From the NCBI RefSeq assembly GCF_035953295.1, contig NZ_CP108370.1, positions 6,309,001 through 6,373,000 on the forward strand: DNA of 64,000 bases. The letters are read 5' to 3'. A program made the translations under genes and the position numbers. Shown here in pieces: positions 1 through 8,453 of the stretch (the first letter of the stretch is position 1; each line of letters opens with the position of its first letter). Under the pieces are notes generated by a model. That model ran no database searches, was not told where the DNA came from, and saw only the letters and a list, made by a program, of their open reading frames with translations. The stretch comes from Streptomyces sp. NBC_01335. Its GTDB lineage: Bacteria; Actinomycetota; Actinomycetes; Streptomycetales; Streptomycetaceae.

Positions 1-649
1 CGAGCACCTGGCGGATGTGCTCCGTGGAGTTCTGCTGGTCGACGTCGCAGTGCATCGTCAGCCGGAAGCCCTCGGCGCGTGCCCGGGCGAAGACCTCGCG
101 GAACTTCACCGGCGGGTTGCCGGCCTCGTCGGAGTCCAGGCCGACGCCGATGATCCACTCCTTGTACGGCAGGGCCTGGACGAGCGTCGCCATGGCGAAC
201 TCGGCCTGGAAGTCCCGCAGGAAGCACATCACCAGACGGCCCCGGAAGCCCGTCGCCCGCTCGGCGTCGTCCAGTGCGCGGGTCAGGCCCCGGATGACGG
301 TGTCGAAGGCGACACCGCGCGCGGTGTGGGCCTGCGGGTCGAAGAAGATCTCCGCGTAACGGACGTTCTGCGCGTGCGCCTTGGCCGCGTAGGCGGCGGC
401 GAGGTCGTAGAAGTCCGCCTCGGTACGGAGCACGGACATGCCCTCGTAGTAGACGGCGAGGAAGCCGGGCAGGTCGTCGAAGTCGTACGCCTCGCGGAGC
501 GCGGCCTCGTCGGCGTACGGCAGCTCGACGCCGTTGCGGCGGGCGAGCGCGAACTTCAGTCCGGGCTCCAGGGTGCCCTCGATGTGCAGGTGCAGTTCGC
601 ACTTGGGCAGACCCGCGACGAAGGGGTCCACGGTGACGGTCTCGGTCAT
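1..649 (-). CDS. add: Adenosine deaminase, N-terminal part (runs off left edge)
   Basis: Deaminates adenosine or deoxyadenosine to inosine or deoxyinosine in the cytoplasm. The first 216 codons are present. The amino end carries the metal-binding H-x-H in CELHLHIEGTLEPG, typical of the adenosine/AMP deaminase family, and further in there is the block VGLDSDEAGNPP, in which the family's conserved Gly-Asp/Glu substrate contacts lie. The start ATG has a good AGGAG site about 6 bases upstream. It lies 24 bp downstream of the adenine deaminase gene on the same strand, so it is the last visible gene of a purine salvage operon. The carboxyl end, with the remaining catalytic His/Asp residues, is outside the window. 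The family call is secure; adenosine rather than another N6-aminopurine is inferred from family and context. Confidence 0.9.
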   Translation of the reverse strand, partial: MTETVTVDPFVAGLPKCELHLHIEGTLEPGLKFALARRNGVELPYADEAALREAYDFDDLPGFLAVYYEGMSVLRTEADFYDLAAAYAAKAHAQNVRYAEIFFDPQAHTARGVAFDTVIRGLTRALDDAERATGFRGRLVMCFLRDFQAEFAMATLVQALPYKEWIIGVGLDSDEAGNPPVKFREVFARARAEGFRLTMHCDVDQQNSTEHIRQVL

Positions 650-673
650 GGCGATCTCCTCGGTGGGGACGGG

Positions 674-2446
674 TCAGTTGGCGGCGGGAAGCAGGATGTC
701 GACGACGTCCTGGGTGTGGTAGCTGACGACACCCAGGTCGGTGACGGCGTACTCGGGGATCGCGGTGATCTCCAGGAAGATCAAGTAGCCGAACGCCGAG
801 GGGAGTTCGCAGCCGAGCGCGCGGGACGCCGCCTCCAGGCGGTCCTCAGCGTCGGCCATCTCCTCCGGGGTGAGATCGGCGACGATCCCGGCCACCGGCA
901 GCGGCAGGAACTCCTTGATCACACCGCCGTCCACGACGACCTGGCCGCCGCCGTGCTCGGAGAGGTGGTTCACCGCCAGGGCCATGTCGGCCCGGTCCGC
1001 GCCGACGCAGACGATGTTGTTGTCGTCGGGGGCGGCCGAGGAGGCGATGGCGCCCGACCGCAGCCCGAACCCGTTGATCATCGCGGTGACGGTGGCGCCG
1101 TCGTTCTTGCCGTACCGCTCGGAGACCGTGACGTACAGCGCGTCCTGCGCGAGGTCGGCGCGGACCGTGCCGTCGACCACCGGCAGCGTCATCTCGACGC
1201 CCTTGCGGACGAACGGGACGGTGCGGTCCATCTCCACGACCAGCACCCGGGCCTCGTCGCCCTCGGCGGCGATGCCGACGCCCTCCGGCGCGAGCGGGGC
1301 CACCCGGAAGGCGGGGGAGAGCGCCGGGGTGCGTACGGGCGGCTGCGGGGCGCGCAGGGTGCGGCCGTTCTCCGCGACCAGCTCACCGCGCGCGAACACC
1401 CGCTCCACCTGGAAGGACTCGGGGGAGTCGACGATCAGGACGTCCGCGAAGCGGCCGGGCGTGATCGAGCCGACGAGGTGGTCGATGCGGTACATCTCGG
1501 CGCAGTTCAGCGTGGCCATCTGGATCGCCTCGACCGGGCGGACACCGGCCTTGATCGCCATCCGGACCAGCTTGTCGAGGTGGCCCTCGCGGATGATGTC
1601 GGCGACGTGCATGTCGTCGGTGCAGAACCCGACGTGCCGGGACTGGGCGCCGAACTCGGTGACGGTGCGCACGTTCTCGTTCATGAAGTGCGCGACCGAG
1701 GACTCGCGGATGAGCAGCGACATGCCGGCCCGCAGCTTCTGGAGGGCCTCCTCGGCGGTGTAGCTCTCGTGGTCGAGGCGGACGCCCGCCGCCGACAGCG
1801 CGTTGATGGTGGTCTGCGCGGCCATCGGGGCGCAGCCGAAGATCGGCAGCCGGTTGCGGTGGGCGAGTTCGAGGGCGCGCAGCACCTTCTCGTCACGGTT
1901 GAGGACGAACTCCGCGACTGTCTCCCACACGCCGAAGCACTCGGCCCAGCCCTGCGTCTCCTCGTGCTCCTCGGGCCCGAAGGAGAACCCGACCGTGGTC
2001 TCGGGCAGGGTGTACGGGGTCTTGAACGGCGCGCCCCAGAAGATCTTCATCGGGCTCGCGTCGGCCTCCCGCAGTGCCTCGCGCACCCCTTCGAGACCGG
2101 CGACGACGAGGAACTGGTCGAGACCGGAGATCACCGAGGTGGTGCCGAAGCGGACAGCCGCGTCCGCGAACATCGTCACCGAGAGCTTGGAGCACTCCAG
2201 GTGGAGGTGGCCGTCGATGAGCCCCGGGGTGAGGTACTTGCCGGTGGCGTCGACGATCTCCGTGTCGGGCCCCTCGTACGCGCTGACGTCGCCGGTGGCG
2301 GCCACGCGCTCGCCGGTGATCGCGACGTCGGCCGGGTAGATCTCGCCGGTGTGGACGTTGACGAGCTGCCCGCCCTTGATGATCCGGTCGGCCTTGACGA
2401 CCCCTTCGGAGGCGTCGATGAGGCTGCGGAGGCTGGGGTGGTTCAT
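674..2446 (-). CDS. ade: Adenine deaminase
   Basis: Hydrolyses adenine to hypoxanthine and ammonia; binuclear-metal amidohydrolase of the AdeC type. The protein is 590 residues, normal for the family. It has an amino-terminal beta-sandwich piece, then the amidohydrolase barrel opening with GLIDGHLHLECS (H-x-H metal ligands), FCTDDMH as the later catalytic Asp region, and a carboxyl domain containing NDGATVTAMINGFG. The start ATG (MNHPSL) is chosen because GGAG lies about 9 bases upstream; the long upstream open frame through the repeat region is spurious. It sits between a purine/cytosine-type permease and adenosine deaminase, all read leftward, so the locus takes up and deaminates adenine compounds. 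Control is probably by the divergent LacI protein through the operators at 4269-4356. Confidence 0.92.
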   Translation of the reverse strand: MNHPSLRSLIDASEGVVKADRIIKGGQLVNVHTGEIYPADVAITGERVAATGDVSAYEGPDTEIVDATGKYLTPGLIDGHLHLECSKLSVTMFADAAVRFGTTSVISGLDQFLVVAGLEGVREALREADASPMKIFWGAPFKTPYTLPETTVGFSFGPEEHEETQGWAECFGVWETVAEFVLNRDEKVLRALELAHRNRLPIFGCAPMAAQTTINALSAAGVRLDHESYTAEEALQKLRAGMSLLIRESSVAHFMNENVRTVTEFGAQSRHVGFCTDDMHVADIIREGHLDKLVRMAIKAGVRPVEAIQMATLNCAEMYRIDHLVGSITPGRFADVLIVDSPESFQVERVFARGELVAENGRTLRAPQPPVRTPALSPAFRVAPLAPEGVGIAAEGDEARVLVVEMDRTVPFVRKGVEMTLPVVDGTVRADLAQDALYVTVSERYGKNDGATVTAMINGFGLRSGAIASSAAPDDNNIVCVGADRADMALAVNHLSEHGGGQVVVDGGVIKEFLPLPVAGIVADLTPEEMADAEDRLEAASRALGCELPSAFGYLIFLEITAIPEYAVTDLGVVSYHTQDVVDILLPAAN

Positions 2447-2520
2447 GGGTTCGCTCCAGGGCGCGTACGAGGGGTGGGGGAGGGGGCACGTGCAGGGGGG
2501 TGCATGTGCGAGGGATGAGG

Positions 2521-2608
2521 GCTTCAGGCGCCCGAGGCCCGAGAGTCCAGGCTTCAGGCGTCCGGGCTTCAGGCGTCCGAGGCCCGGGCGTCCGGGCTTC
2601 AGGCGTCC
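2521..2608. repeat. Four copies of a 13-bp motif at the end of the permease gene
   Basis: GCTTCAGGCGTCC occurs at 2551-2563, 2566-2578 and 2596-2608, with a one-mismatch copy at 2521-2533. The last copy contains the permease stop codon (complement of 2599-2601) and its final codons; the others fill the gap to the adenine deaminase start. It looks like an expansion of the gene's own 3' end. It is too short and irregular for CRISPR. Confidence 0.8.
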
Positions 2609-4077
2609 AGGACGAGCTCGGCCTCGGCGCGTACGGTGCGGCGGGCGAGCAGCCAGTAGACGGCGCCCGCGACGAGGGCGCCGGCGAAGACCGACAGGTC
2701 CAGGCCGCCGGCCGCGTCGGAGAGCGGGCCGACGAACACCGTGGAGTCGACCCAGAGCACCGCCGCCCCGAAGCCGAGGAGCACCGCGATCAGGCCGGCC
2801 GGGCGGACCCCGCCCTTGTGCCAGTAGACGCCCTTGCTCCCGGTCTCCCGGGGGAAGAGCGAGGGCACGTGGTAGCGGCCGCGGCGCAGCGCCCAGTCGG
2901 TGAGGTAGACGGCGGCCCACGGGCCGAGCCAGAGCACGATCAGGCTGAGGAAGTTGGACAGCAGGGTGTAGAAGTCCGAGGAGAACACGGCCCACAGGGT
3001 GATCGCGGTGCACAGGGTCAGGTCGATGAAGACGACCATCCACCGCTTCACCGGGAGGCCGACGGCCAGCAGGTTCAGGCCGGAGGAGTACATGTCGGTG
3101 GTGTTCACCGCGAGCAGCGACACGATCGCGAGCAGCAGGTACGGAGTGACGAACCAGCCGGGCAGGACCTCCGGGAGCCCCGAGATCGGGTCGGCGGCGT
3201 TGGTGGTCGCGGTGGCCACGGCGGCGCCGAGGATCTGCAGCGCGATGTTGGGCACCATGCCGCCCAGCGCGGCGCAGGAGAACACCTTGCGAGGCGCGGC
3301 GTCGGCCGGGAGGTAGCGCGAGTAGTCGCTGCCCATGTCCGCCCAGGACAGCCCGCCCGAGGCGGTGACCATGGCCAGGACCAGGGAGATCGTCACCACC
3401 GAGGGGGCGGCGCCGTGCGTGGCGAAGTCCGCCTTCGGGAAGACGAGGAACGCCATGACGACGAACATCGCGGCGAAGATCCAGGCGAAGTACTTCTGCA
3501 CCTTCATGATCAGGTGGTAGCCCGAGAGCGGCAGGAGCATCTGGAGCCCGGCCGCGACCGCGATGGTCACCAGCTTCAGCGGGGTGCCCGTGGAGACGCC
3601 CGCCTGGTCGAGGAGCGCGAGCCCGGCGAGCACGATGAGGACCATGCCGCCCGCCTCGAAGCCGACCAGCATCACCCAGCTCAGCAGCGCGGGCAGCCGT
3701 CCGCCGTTCGGCCCGAAGGAGGCCCGGGAGACGGAGTGCGTGGAGGTACCGGTGCGCGGGCCCTGGAGGCTGGTCAGGCCGGTGACGGTGAAGCCCAGGA
3801 TGTTGCCGACCACGATCAGCGCGACGGCGTACCAGAACGACAGGCCGAAGGAGACGACCAGCGCCCCGTAGACGACGGTGAAGACGGTGGTGTTCGTACC
3901 GGCCCACAGCCCGAAGAGGCGGCCGGGGCCGCCCTGGCGTTCGGCGGCGGGGACGGCGTCGATGCCCCGCTGCTCGACCGTGAAGACGGACGTCTGGGAC
4001 GACGGGGGTGTCCGGTCGGCAGCGTGGTCGGCGTGGTCGGTGGATCCGGGCGGGGCGGTGGCGGTGGCCTCGGCCAT
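2599..4077 (-). CDS. NCS1-family purine/cytosine permease
   Basis: Inner-membrane symporter of the nucleobase:cation symporter-1 family, related to CodB. The 492-residue protein has a soluble acidic amino end, then about 12 hydrophobic segments starting near residue 45, with the family blocks LWAGTNTT in helix 1 and TGLTSLQGPRTGTSTHSVSRASFG, a glycine-rich region. SWADMGSDYSRYLP matches the NCS1 helix-6 substrate/cation region. The start (MAEATATAP) follows AAAGGACG; longer upstream frames have no ribosome site. It is the first gene of the leftward purine operon, so adenine, hypoxanthine or an adenine nucleoside is a more likely substrate than cytosine. That substrate is inferred from context only. 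Confidence 0.85.
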   Translation of the reverse strand: MAEATATAPPGSTDHADHAADRTPPSSQTSVFTVEQRGIDAVPAAERQGGPGRLFGLWAGTNTTVFTVVYGALVVSFGLSFWYAVALIVVGNILGFTVTGLTSLQGPRTGTSTHSVSRASFGPNGGRLPALLSWVMLVGFEAGGMVLIVLAGLALLDQAGVSTGTPLKLVTIAVAAGLQMLLPLSGYHLIMKVQKYFAWIFAAMFVVMAFLVFPKADFATHGAAPSVVTISLVLAMVTASGGLSWADMGSDYSRYLPADAAPRKVFSCAALGGMVPNIALQILGAAVATATTNAADPISGLPEVLPGWFVTPYLLLAIVSLLAVNTTDMYSSGLNLLAVGLPVKRWMVVFIDLTLCTAITLWAVFSSDFYTLLSNFLSLIVLWLGPWAAVYLTDWALRRGRYHVPSLFPRETGSKGVYWHKGGVRPAGLIAVLLGFGAAVLWVDSTVFVGPLSDAAGGLDLSVFAGALVAGAVYWLLARRTVRAEAELVLDA

Positions 4078-4268
4078 GGTCGGCAGACGTCCTTTGCGGA
4101 CTTGCGTCCCGGCCTGGAGGGACGGGACGAGGGATGTACGGGGAGCCCGGCGCGAGCCGGGTGACCGCACGACGGTGTGCGGGGATGGTGCTACGGGGGA
4201 GGGGGTGGAGCGGTACGGCGAGGGCCGCGCGGCGCGGCTCGGGCGGGGGACCCGGCGCACCGCACGGG

Positions 4269-4288
4269 TTGCCAAAACGTTTTGGCAA
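4269..4288. promoter_or_regulatory. LacI-type operator 1
   Basis: A perfect 20-bp palindrome, TTGCCAAAACGTTTTGGCAA, with the central CG at 4278-4279 as in LacI/GalR operators. It is the copy furthest from the regulator gene and nearest the permease. Confidence 0.85.
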
Positions 4289-4302
4289 CACTCCGCAAGG
4301 GA

Positions 4303-4322
4303 GTGCGTAAACGTTTTGGCAA
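4303..4322. promoter_or_regulatory. LacI-type operator 2
   Basis: Second copy, with right half GTTTTGGCAA and a weaker left half (TAAAC retained). Its centre (4312/4313) is exactly 34 bp from operator 1. A separate hairpin, CACTCC/GGAGTG at 4289-4305, lies between operators 1 and 2. Confidence 0.75.
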
Positions 4323-4336
4323 TGGTCCGGACCGTA

Positions 4337-4356
4337 CTGCCTAAACGTTTTGGCAG
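4337..4356. promoter_or_regulatory. LacI-type operator 3
   Basis: CTGCCTAAACGTTTTGGCAG, palindromic but for one pair. Its centre (4346/4347) is again exactly 34 bp from operator 2 and it ends 21 bp before the LacI start codon, so autoregulation is likely. Confidence 0.8.
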
Positions 4357-4377
4357 TCAACCGGTAAGCTCGCCGCC

Positions 4378-5556
4378 ATGTCAGACGTCACAGAGCCGGA
4401 CCCGCGCGGCACCTCCCGCAAGCCCCGCACCTCCGGCCCTGCGAAGACGGGCGGCGAGGCGAAGACGGGCGGCGCTGCGAAGACCGGCGGCGCCACGAAG
4501 ACCGGTGGCGCCACGAAGACGGGCGGCGCCACGAAGACCGGCGGCGCGGCGAAGACGGGCGGGCTGCGCGAGGTGGCCCGCCGCGCCGGCGTCTCGGCCA
4601 CCACCGCCTCGCACGCCCTCAACGGCGTCGGCCGGGTCGGCGCCGAGACCCGGGAGCGCGTGCTGGCGGTCGCCGCCGAGATCGGCTATCGCGCCAACCC
4701 CAACGCGCGGGGGCTGCGCGGCGCCCGCACCGGACTGCTCGGCCTGACGCACCGCTCCGCCGTGGAGGGTGGCGTCACCGACATCGAGTACTTCGTCAAG
4801 ATCGTCAACGCCGCCACCTGGACGGCGATGGCCCACGACTACTCCCTCGTGCTCGTCCCGCCCTCGCTCGACGGCCGCCCCTTCGAGTCGCTGCCGCTGG
4901 ACGGCACGATCGTCATCGACCCGCTCACCGACGACCCGCTGCTCACCCGGCTCTCCGGCATGGGCGTCCCGGTCGTCACCACCGGCCGCGACCTGGCCCG
5001 CAAGGACGCCTTCTCCTGGGTCGACAACGAACTGTCCACCTGCGCCATGGCCGCCTTCGATCACCTCGCCGCCACCGGCGCCCGCCGGATCGGCCTGCTG
5101 ACGGGATCGACCGGCCAGTCCTACGACGAGGACGCGGCCCGCGCCTACCGCGACTGGTGCGCCCGCACCGGGAACCCCGTCCTGATGGACCGCGCGGAAC
5201 CCGGTACCGACTCCACCGACGCCGCCCGCCGGCTCCTCGACCGGCCGGACCGCCCCGACGCGCTCTACGTCGTCATGGAGAAGTTCGGGTTCGCCACCCT
5301 CGCCGTCTGTCGCGAACTGGGCCTCGGCGTACCCGAGGACGTCCAGATCGTCGTCGGCGCCGACGGCGAGTTCGCCCGCAGCGCCCGCCCCGCGCTCACC
5401 GCGCTGGACCTGGCGCCCGAGGAGATCGGCAAGCAGGCGGCGCAGCTCCTGATAGAGCTCGTCCAGGGCGGCGGCGCGGTGGCCGGGGACCTGCCCCTGC
5501 ATCGGCTGGTACCGGCCACGCTGCTGCGGAGGGCCTCGACGCGGGAGCCGGTCTGA
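4378..5556 (+). CDS. LacI-family regulator of the purine locus, with a repeat-expanded N-terminus
   Basis: DNA-binding repressor divergent from the permease/deaminase operon. The 392-residue protein has the LacI helix-turn-helix at about residues 63-85 (LREVARRAGVSATTASHALNG) and a periplasmic-binding-protein-like effector domain after it, ending in the dimerisation segment around VVGADGEFARSARPALTALD. The odd part is the first 62 residues: LacI proteins normally start directly with the helix-turn-helix, but here there is a low-complexity tail with seven AKTGGA-type hexapeptides. No better start is visible inside the repeat. Three matching operators lie directly upstream, so it probably represses both itself and the purine operon; the inducer would be a purine base or nucleoside (inferred). 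Confidence 0.9.
   Translation: MSDVTEPDPRGTSRKPRTSGPAKTGGEAKTGGAAKTGGATKTGGATKTGGATKTGGAAKTGGLREVARRAGVSATTASHALNGVGRVGAETRERVLAVAAEIGYRANPNARGLRGARTGLLGLTHRSAVEGGVTDIEYFVKIVNAATWTAMAHDYSLVLVPPSLDGRPFESLPLDGTIVIDPLTDDPLLTRLSGMGVPVVTTGRDLARKDAFSWVDNELSTCAMAAFDHLAATGARRIGLLTGSTGQSYDEDAARAYRDWCARTGNPVLMDRAEPGTDSTDAARRLLDRPDRPDALYVVMEKFGFATLAVCRELGLGVPEDVQIVVGADGEFARSARPALTALDLAPEEIGKQAAQLLIELVQGGGAVAGDLPLHRLVPATLLRRASTREPV
4441..4563 (+). repeat. Seven-copy 18-bp tandem repeat inside the LacI gene
   Basis: Seven 18-bp units (last one cut to 15 bp) encode [A/T]KTGG[A/E], residues 22-62. Units differ by synonymous and Ala/Thr/Glu changes. Lysine- and glycine-rich, it probably forms a flexible basic tail ahead of the DNA-binding domain and may vary in copy number between strains. 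Confidence 0.9.
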
Positions 5557-5566
5557 GTCGTACGTG

Positions 5567-5610
5567 GGGTCTGTCAAACGAGCGGCTCTGTTTCGTAGTC
5601 GGTGGTGACG
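5567..5610. repeat. Left terminal inverted repeat of the IS
   Basis: Begins GGGTCTGTCAAACG and ends GTCGGTGGTGACG. It pairs with 7185-7228; mismatches cluster in the outer third. Confidence 0.8.
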
Positions 5611-5618
5611 TTGGGTGC

Positions 5619-7157
5619 CTATGTGCTCAGCAGGGTGCGGTGGCGGAGGAGGTCGAATCCTGCTCGTCCGTGCATCTGGCGCATGATCCTCTTTGTTCGG
5701 GTGTTGACGCCTTCGGTGCGGCCGTTGCTCCAGGGGAGAGTGAGCCCGGCGTTCACGGCGGCGCGGTCGAGTTCGAGCCCGTTGCAGAAGCTGTGCAGGG
5801 AGGGCAGGTTGACGCTGCGGACAGTGGTGATCCACTCGGTGAGCTTGTCGTTGTTGGTCTTGGCCGGGGTCAGGAGCCTGGCGAACTCGCCGATGAGCCG
5901 CGCGAGTACGGTCATCTCCGGGCAGACCGCGGTGAGGGATCCGAGCACGTCGGTGTCCTTGGTCCGTAGGCGTTCGGGGCGGGTGAGCAGAAGCCGGGCG
6001 AGGTGACGGGTGGTTGTCACGGGACGGTCGCCTTCGGCGCGACCCTGGTTGAGGTAGCGGACCAGCAGGTTGGCACTGCCGGTGAAGCCGAGTTCCCTGA
6101 TCTCGTGCAGGAGGTGGGTGACGGGGACAGCCGGATCGTCGGACCGGCGCCGGCGCAGGTGGTCACGGTAGGGGTCGACCAGGGTGGGCCGGTAGCGGGG
6201 GGCGATGCGGTCGGCGGACGGTTCGGGGCTGCGGGCGTAGCGTTTGACGGTGTTCAGGGCGAGGCCCAGTCTGCGGGCACATTCGAGCAGGCCGACGCCC
6301 TGTCCGAGGAGGGTGTGGACTTTGTGCCAGCGTTCGCGGGTGGTCTGCTCATGGGCGCCGCCGGGACGGGGTGGGTTGGCGGTGGCCCAGCAGGGGGCAT
6401 GAGCGCGGACCTCGGCCAGGACCTTGTCGCACAGGTTTTTCCACAGGTGCCAGCGGTCGCTGACCTGCACCGCCTCCGGCAGAGCCCGGCGGATTGCCTC
6501 GGCGTAGGTGGCTGAGCCGTCCCGGCACACGACCTCGACCTCGTCCTTCCCTCGCAGCCATGCGGCCAAAGTGGCGGCTTCGCGGTCGGGCAGGACATCG
6601 ACGCGTTTCCCGGTCTCGGCGTCGATGATGATCGTGGCGTAGCGGTGGCGGCGGCGCAGGGCGAAGTCGTCGACCCCGATCACCCGTGGGACGCGCACCG
6701 CCGGCCGGGGGATGCGCCGCAGCAGGCGCAGGGCGGTGGCGTAGGAGAGGGGCGTGGCCAGGTACCGGGTGAGACGGGAGGCCGCCCGGCCGCATAACTT
6801 CTTGACCACCTCGGAGACCTGGCTGGTCAGGCGCGTGGTGCGGCGCTGAAGGCGCTCGATCAGCCCAGGGACTTGCTCGCGGAAGGTCTGTCGCCGGCAG
6901 CCCAGGACCGGGCAGACCAGGCGCCGCACCCGGACGCGTACTACGACCCGGCGGCCATCGACCGGCACATCCGCCAACGTCCGAACGTGATACCCGTGCA
7001 CCTTCTCCGTCGGCACCCCGCATACCGGGCAGGGCACCGGAACATCACGGGTCCGGGCGAGCACCCGGACTACCTGGCCGTCATCCACCACATCCTCGAT
7101 GACCAGCGCCGAGAGTCCTGAAAACACCACTGCATCAAGGGAGTTGACATCTCGCAT
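5619..7157 (-). CDS. ISL3-family transposase
   Basis: Complete 512-residue transposase. The amino end has the ISL3 zinc-finger pattern CPVCGVPTEKVHGY followed by a second cysteine pair in VCPVLGCRRQTF, then a helix-turn-helix region and the DDE nuclease core: VIGVDDFALRRRHRY (first Asp), VCRDGSATYAEAI with the second Asp near VSDRWHLWKN, and WSNGRTEGVNTRTKRIMRQMHG containing the final Glu. No frameshift or stop interrupts it and both terminal repeats are present, so the element may still be active. It is antisense to its neighbours on both sides. Confidence 0.92.
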   Translation of the reverse strand: MRDVNSLDAVVFSGLSALVIEDVVDDGQVVRVLARTRDVPVPCPVCGVPTEKVHGYHVRTLADVPVDGRRVVVRVRVRRLVCPVLGCRRQTFREQVPGLIERLQRRTTRLTSQVSEVVKKLCGRAASRLTRYLATPLSYATALRLLRRIPRPAVRVPRVIGVDDFALRRRHRYATIIIDAETGKRVDVLPDREAATLAAWLRGKDEVEVVCRDGSATYAEAIRRALPEAVQVSDRWHLWKNLCDKVLAEVRAHAPCWATANPPRPGGAHEQTTRERWHKVHTLLGQGVGLLECARRLGLALNTVKRYARSPEPSADRIAPRYRPTLVDPYRDHLRRRRSDDPAVPVTHLLHEIRELGFTGSANLLVRYLNQGRAEGDRPVTTTRHLARLLLTRPERLRTKDTDVLGSLTAVCPEMTVLARLIGEFARLLTPAKTNNDKLTEWITTVRSVNLPSLHSFCNGLELDRAAVNAGLTLPWSNGRTEGVNTRTKRIMRQMHGRAGFDLLRHRTLLST

Positions 7158-7184
7158 ATAGCATCAACGACGCCTGTCACCTGC

Positions 7185-7228
7185 CGTCACCACCGACTAC
7201 GGAACAGAGCCGAACGTTTTACAGTCCC
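7185..7228. repeat. Right terminal inverted repeat of the IS
   Basis: Complement of the left repeat, ending CCC at 7228. The next base is already inside the toxin reading frame. Confidence 0.8.
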
Positions 7229-8434
7229 GGCAGCAGCGATGGAGGTGGCAGCGGCAATGGAGGTGGCAGCGACAATGGAGATGGAGGGAAGAAGGACAAG
7301 GACTGCAATTTCAAGTGCCGGCTCAAGGGCGCTGTCACGGGTGTTGGCTCGGTCATCGAAACGGGTTGGGACAACACAACTGAATGGGTAGATGACAACA
7401 AGGTCTTCCTCGTCCAGCTGGGCACTGAGGTTGTCGTCGGTGCTGGTTGCTACGCGGTCTCAGGCGCCACCGCTGTGGAGACCGGCGGAGCCAGCCTCGC
7501 CCTGGCCACCCAGTGTGGAGCCATAGCCGGTGCGGCAGGCGGCGCCGTCGGCAACTGGATGACACCCGACGCCGACCACAGCGTCGCTGGTGTCTTCGGC
7601 GACATGACCACCGGCGCGGTACTTGGAGCGGCAGGAGGGGCAGGAGGCGAAGCGCTTGCCGCAGCGGCACCCAAGATAGCGAAAGTAATATTCGGCTGTC
7701 ACAGCTTCCTCCCCGGAACGGGTGTCCTCCTGGCAGATGGCACGCACAAAGCCATCGAGGATGTAGAGGTCGGTGATGAGGTTGTCACTACCGACGTGGA
7801 AACCGGAAAAACGACCGAAAGGCCTGTTGCTGACACCATCACTACGGTGGGCGACAAGGATTTCACTGAAGTGAGCATTCGTGATGGAGGCGAATATTCG
7901 TCAATCATCGCAACCGATACCCACCCTTTCTGGGTTACGGAACTCCATAAGTGGGTCGTTGCTGGTGATATCCAGGTGGGCCAGTGGCTCCACACGAGTG
8001 CTGGCAGCCGCGTCCAGGTCACTGGAGTCCGCCACTACACCAAGCCGCAACTGACGCACGATCTCACCGTCACGGACATTCACGCGTACTATGTATTGGC
8101 GGGCGACACGCCGCTACTCGTCCACAACTGTGATATCACGATGGAAGAGGCTATCAATCGCGCCGTGTCGCACGTTGGTGACAATGCAACTGTAGTGCGG
8201 TCCGGTAGCGGCGCAGTTCAGTTTATGAACGTGATGGTCGACGGGTCCGGTAACGCAGTCCGAAAGATTGCGCGGTTCGATGTGAATCCCAATAGTGCTC
8301 ACGTGCAGAAATTGGGACCGCATCTGAACCTGGAGACTCAGATCAACGGGAAAACGGTTACGAAGGGTCCGCTGAAAGATCCGCACACCGGTATTATTCC
8401 ATCCACGATCCGGCCGGGCGACTACTGGTCGTAG
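7229..8434 (+). pseudogene. Headless C-terminus of an Rhs/polymorphic toxin with Hint domain
   Basis: An open frame runs from the IS end to 8434 with no convincing start codon, so this is the 3' part of a larger gene. It begins with a Gly/Ser linker of the kind that follows an Rhs core, then an alanine/glycine-rich segment with several weak hydrophobic stretches, then a Hint autoprocessing domain (CHSFLPGTGVLLADG at its start, IATDTHPFWV in the middle, PLLVHNC at its end), and last about 100 residues after the VHNC cleavage point. That final piece is the presumed toxin (contains GPHLNLETQ and KDPHTGI); I do not recognise its family. An immunity-type gene follows after 19 bp. Base composition is clearly lower in G+C than the neighbours. 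Without upstream secretion and Rhs parts it cannot be delivered, but it could be a reservoir cassette. Confidence 0.85.
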
Positions 8435-8453
8435 GTGACTGACGGAGAATGTA

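Larger units (their letters stand above)
5567..7228 (-). mobile_element. ISL3-family insertion sequence
   Basis: A 1,662-bp element with one transposase gene read leftward. Imperfect terminal inverted repeats of 44 bp occupy 5567-5610 and 7185-7228 (39 of 44 positions agree, both ends GGG). ISL3 elements normally make 8-bp target duplications; the flanks here, CGTACGTG on the left and GGCAGCAG on the right, differ, so sequence next to one end has probably been deleted since insertion. The left end is 10 bp after the LacI stop codon; the right end joins directly into the middle of a toxin reading frame. Confidence 0.85.

Noticed and set aside
17..2518. Very long plus-strand open frame opposite the deaminase genes
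   Set aside because: It is an antisense shadow caused by high G+C; its product is Val/Gly/Arg/Asp-rich without any domain, while the minus strand encodes textbook adenine and adenosine deaminases.
5567..7228. Target-site duplication of the IS
   Set aside because: Eight-base flanks CGTACGTG and GGCAGCAG do not match, and shifting the ends inward to GGCTCTG gives no match either.
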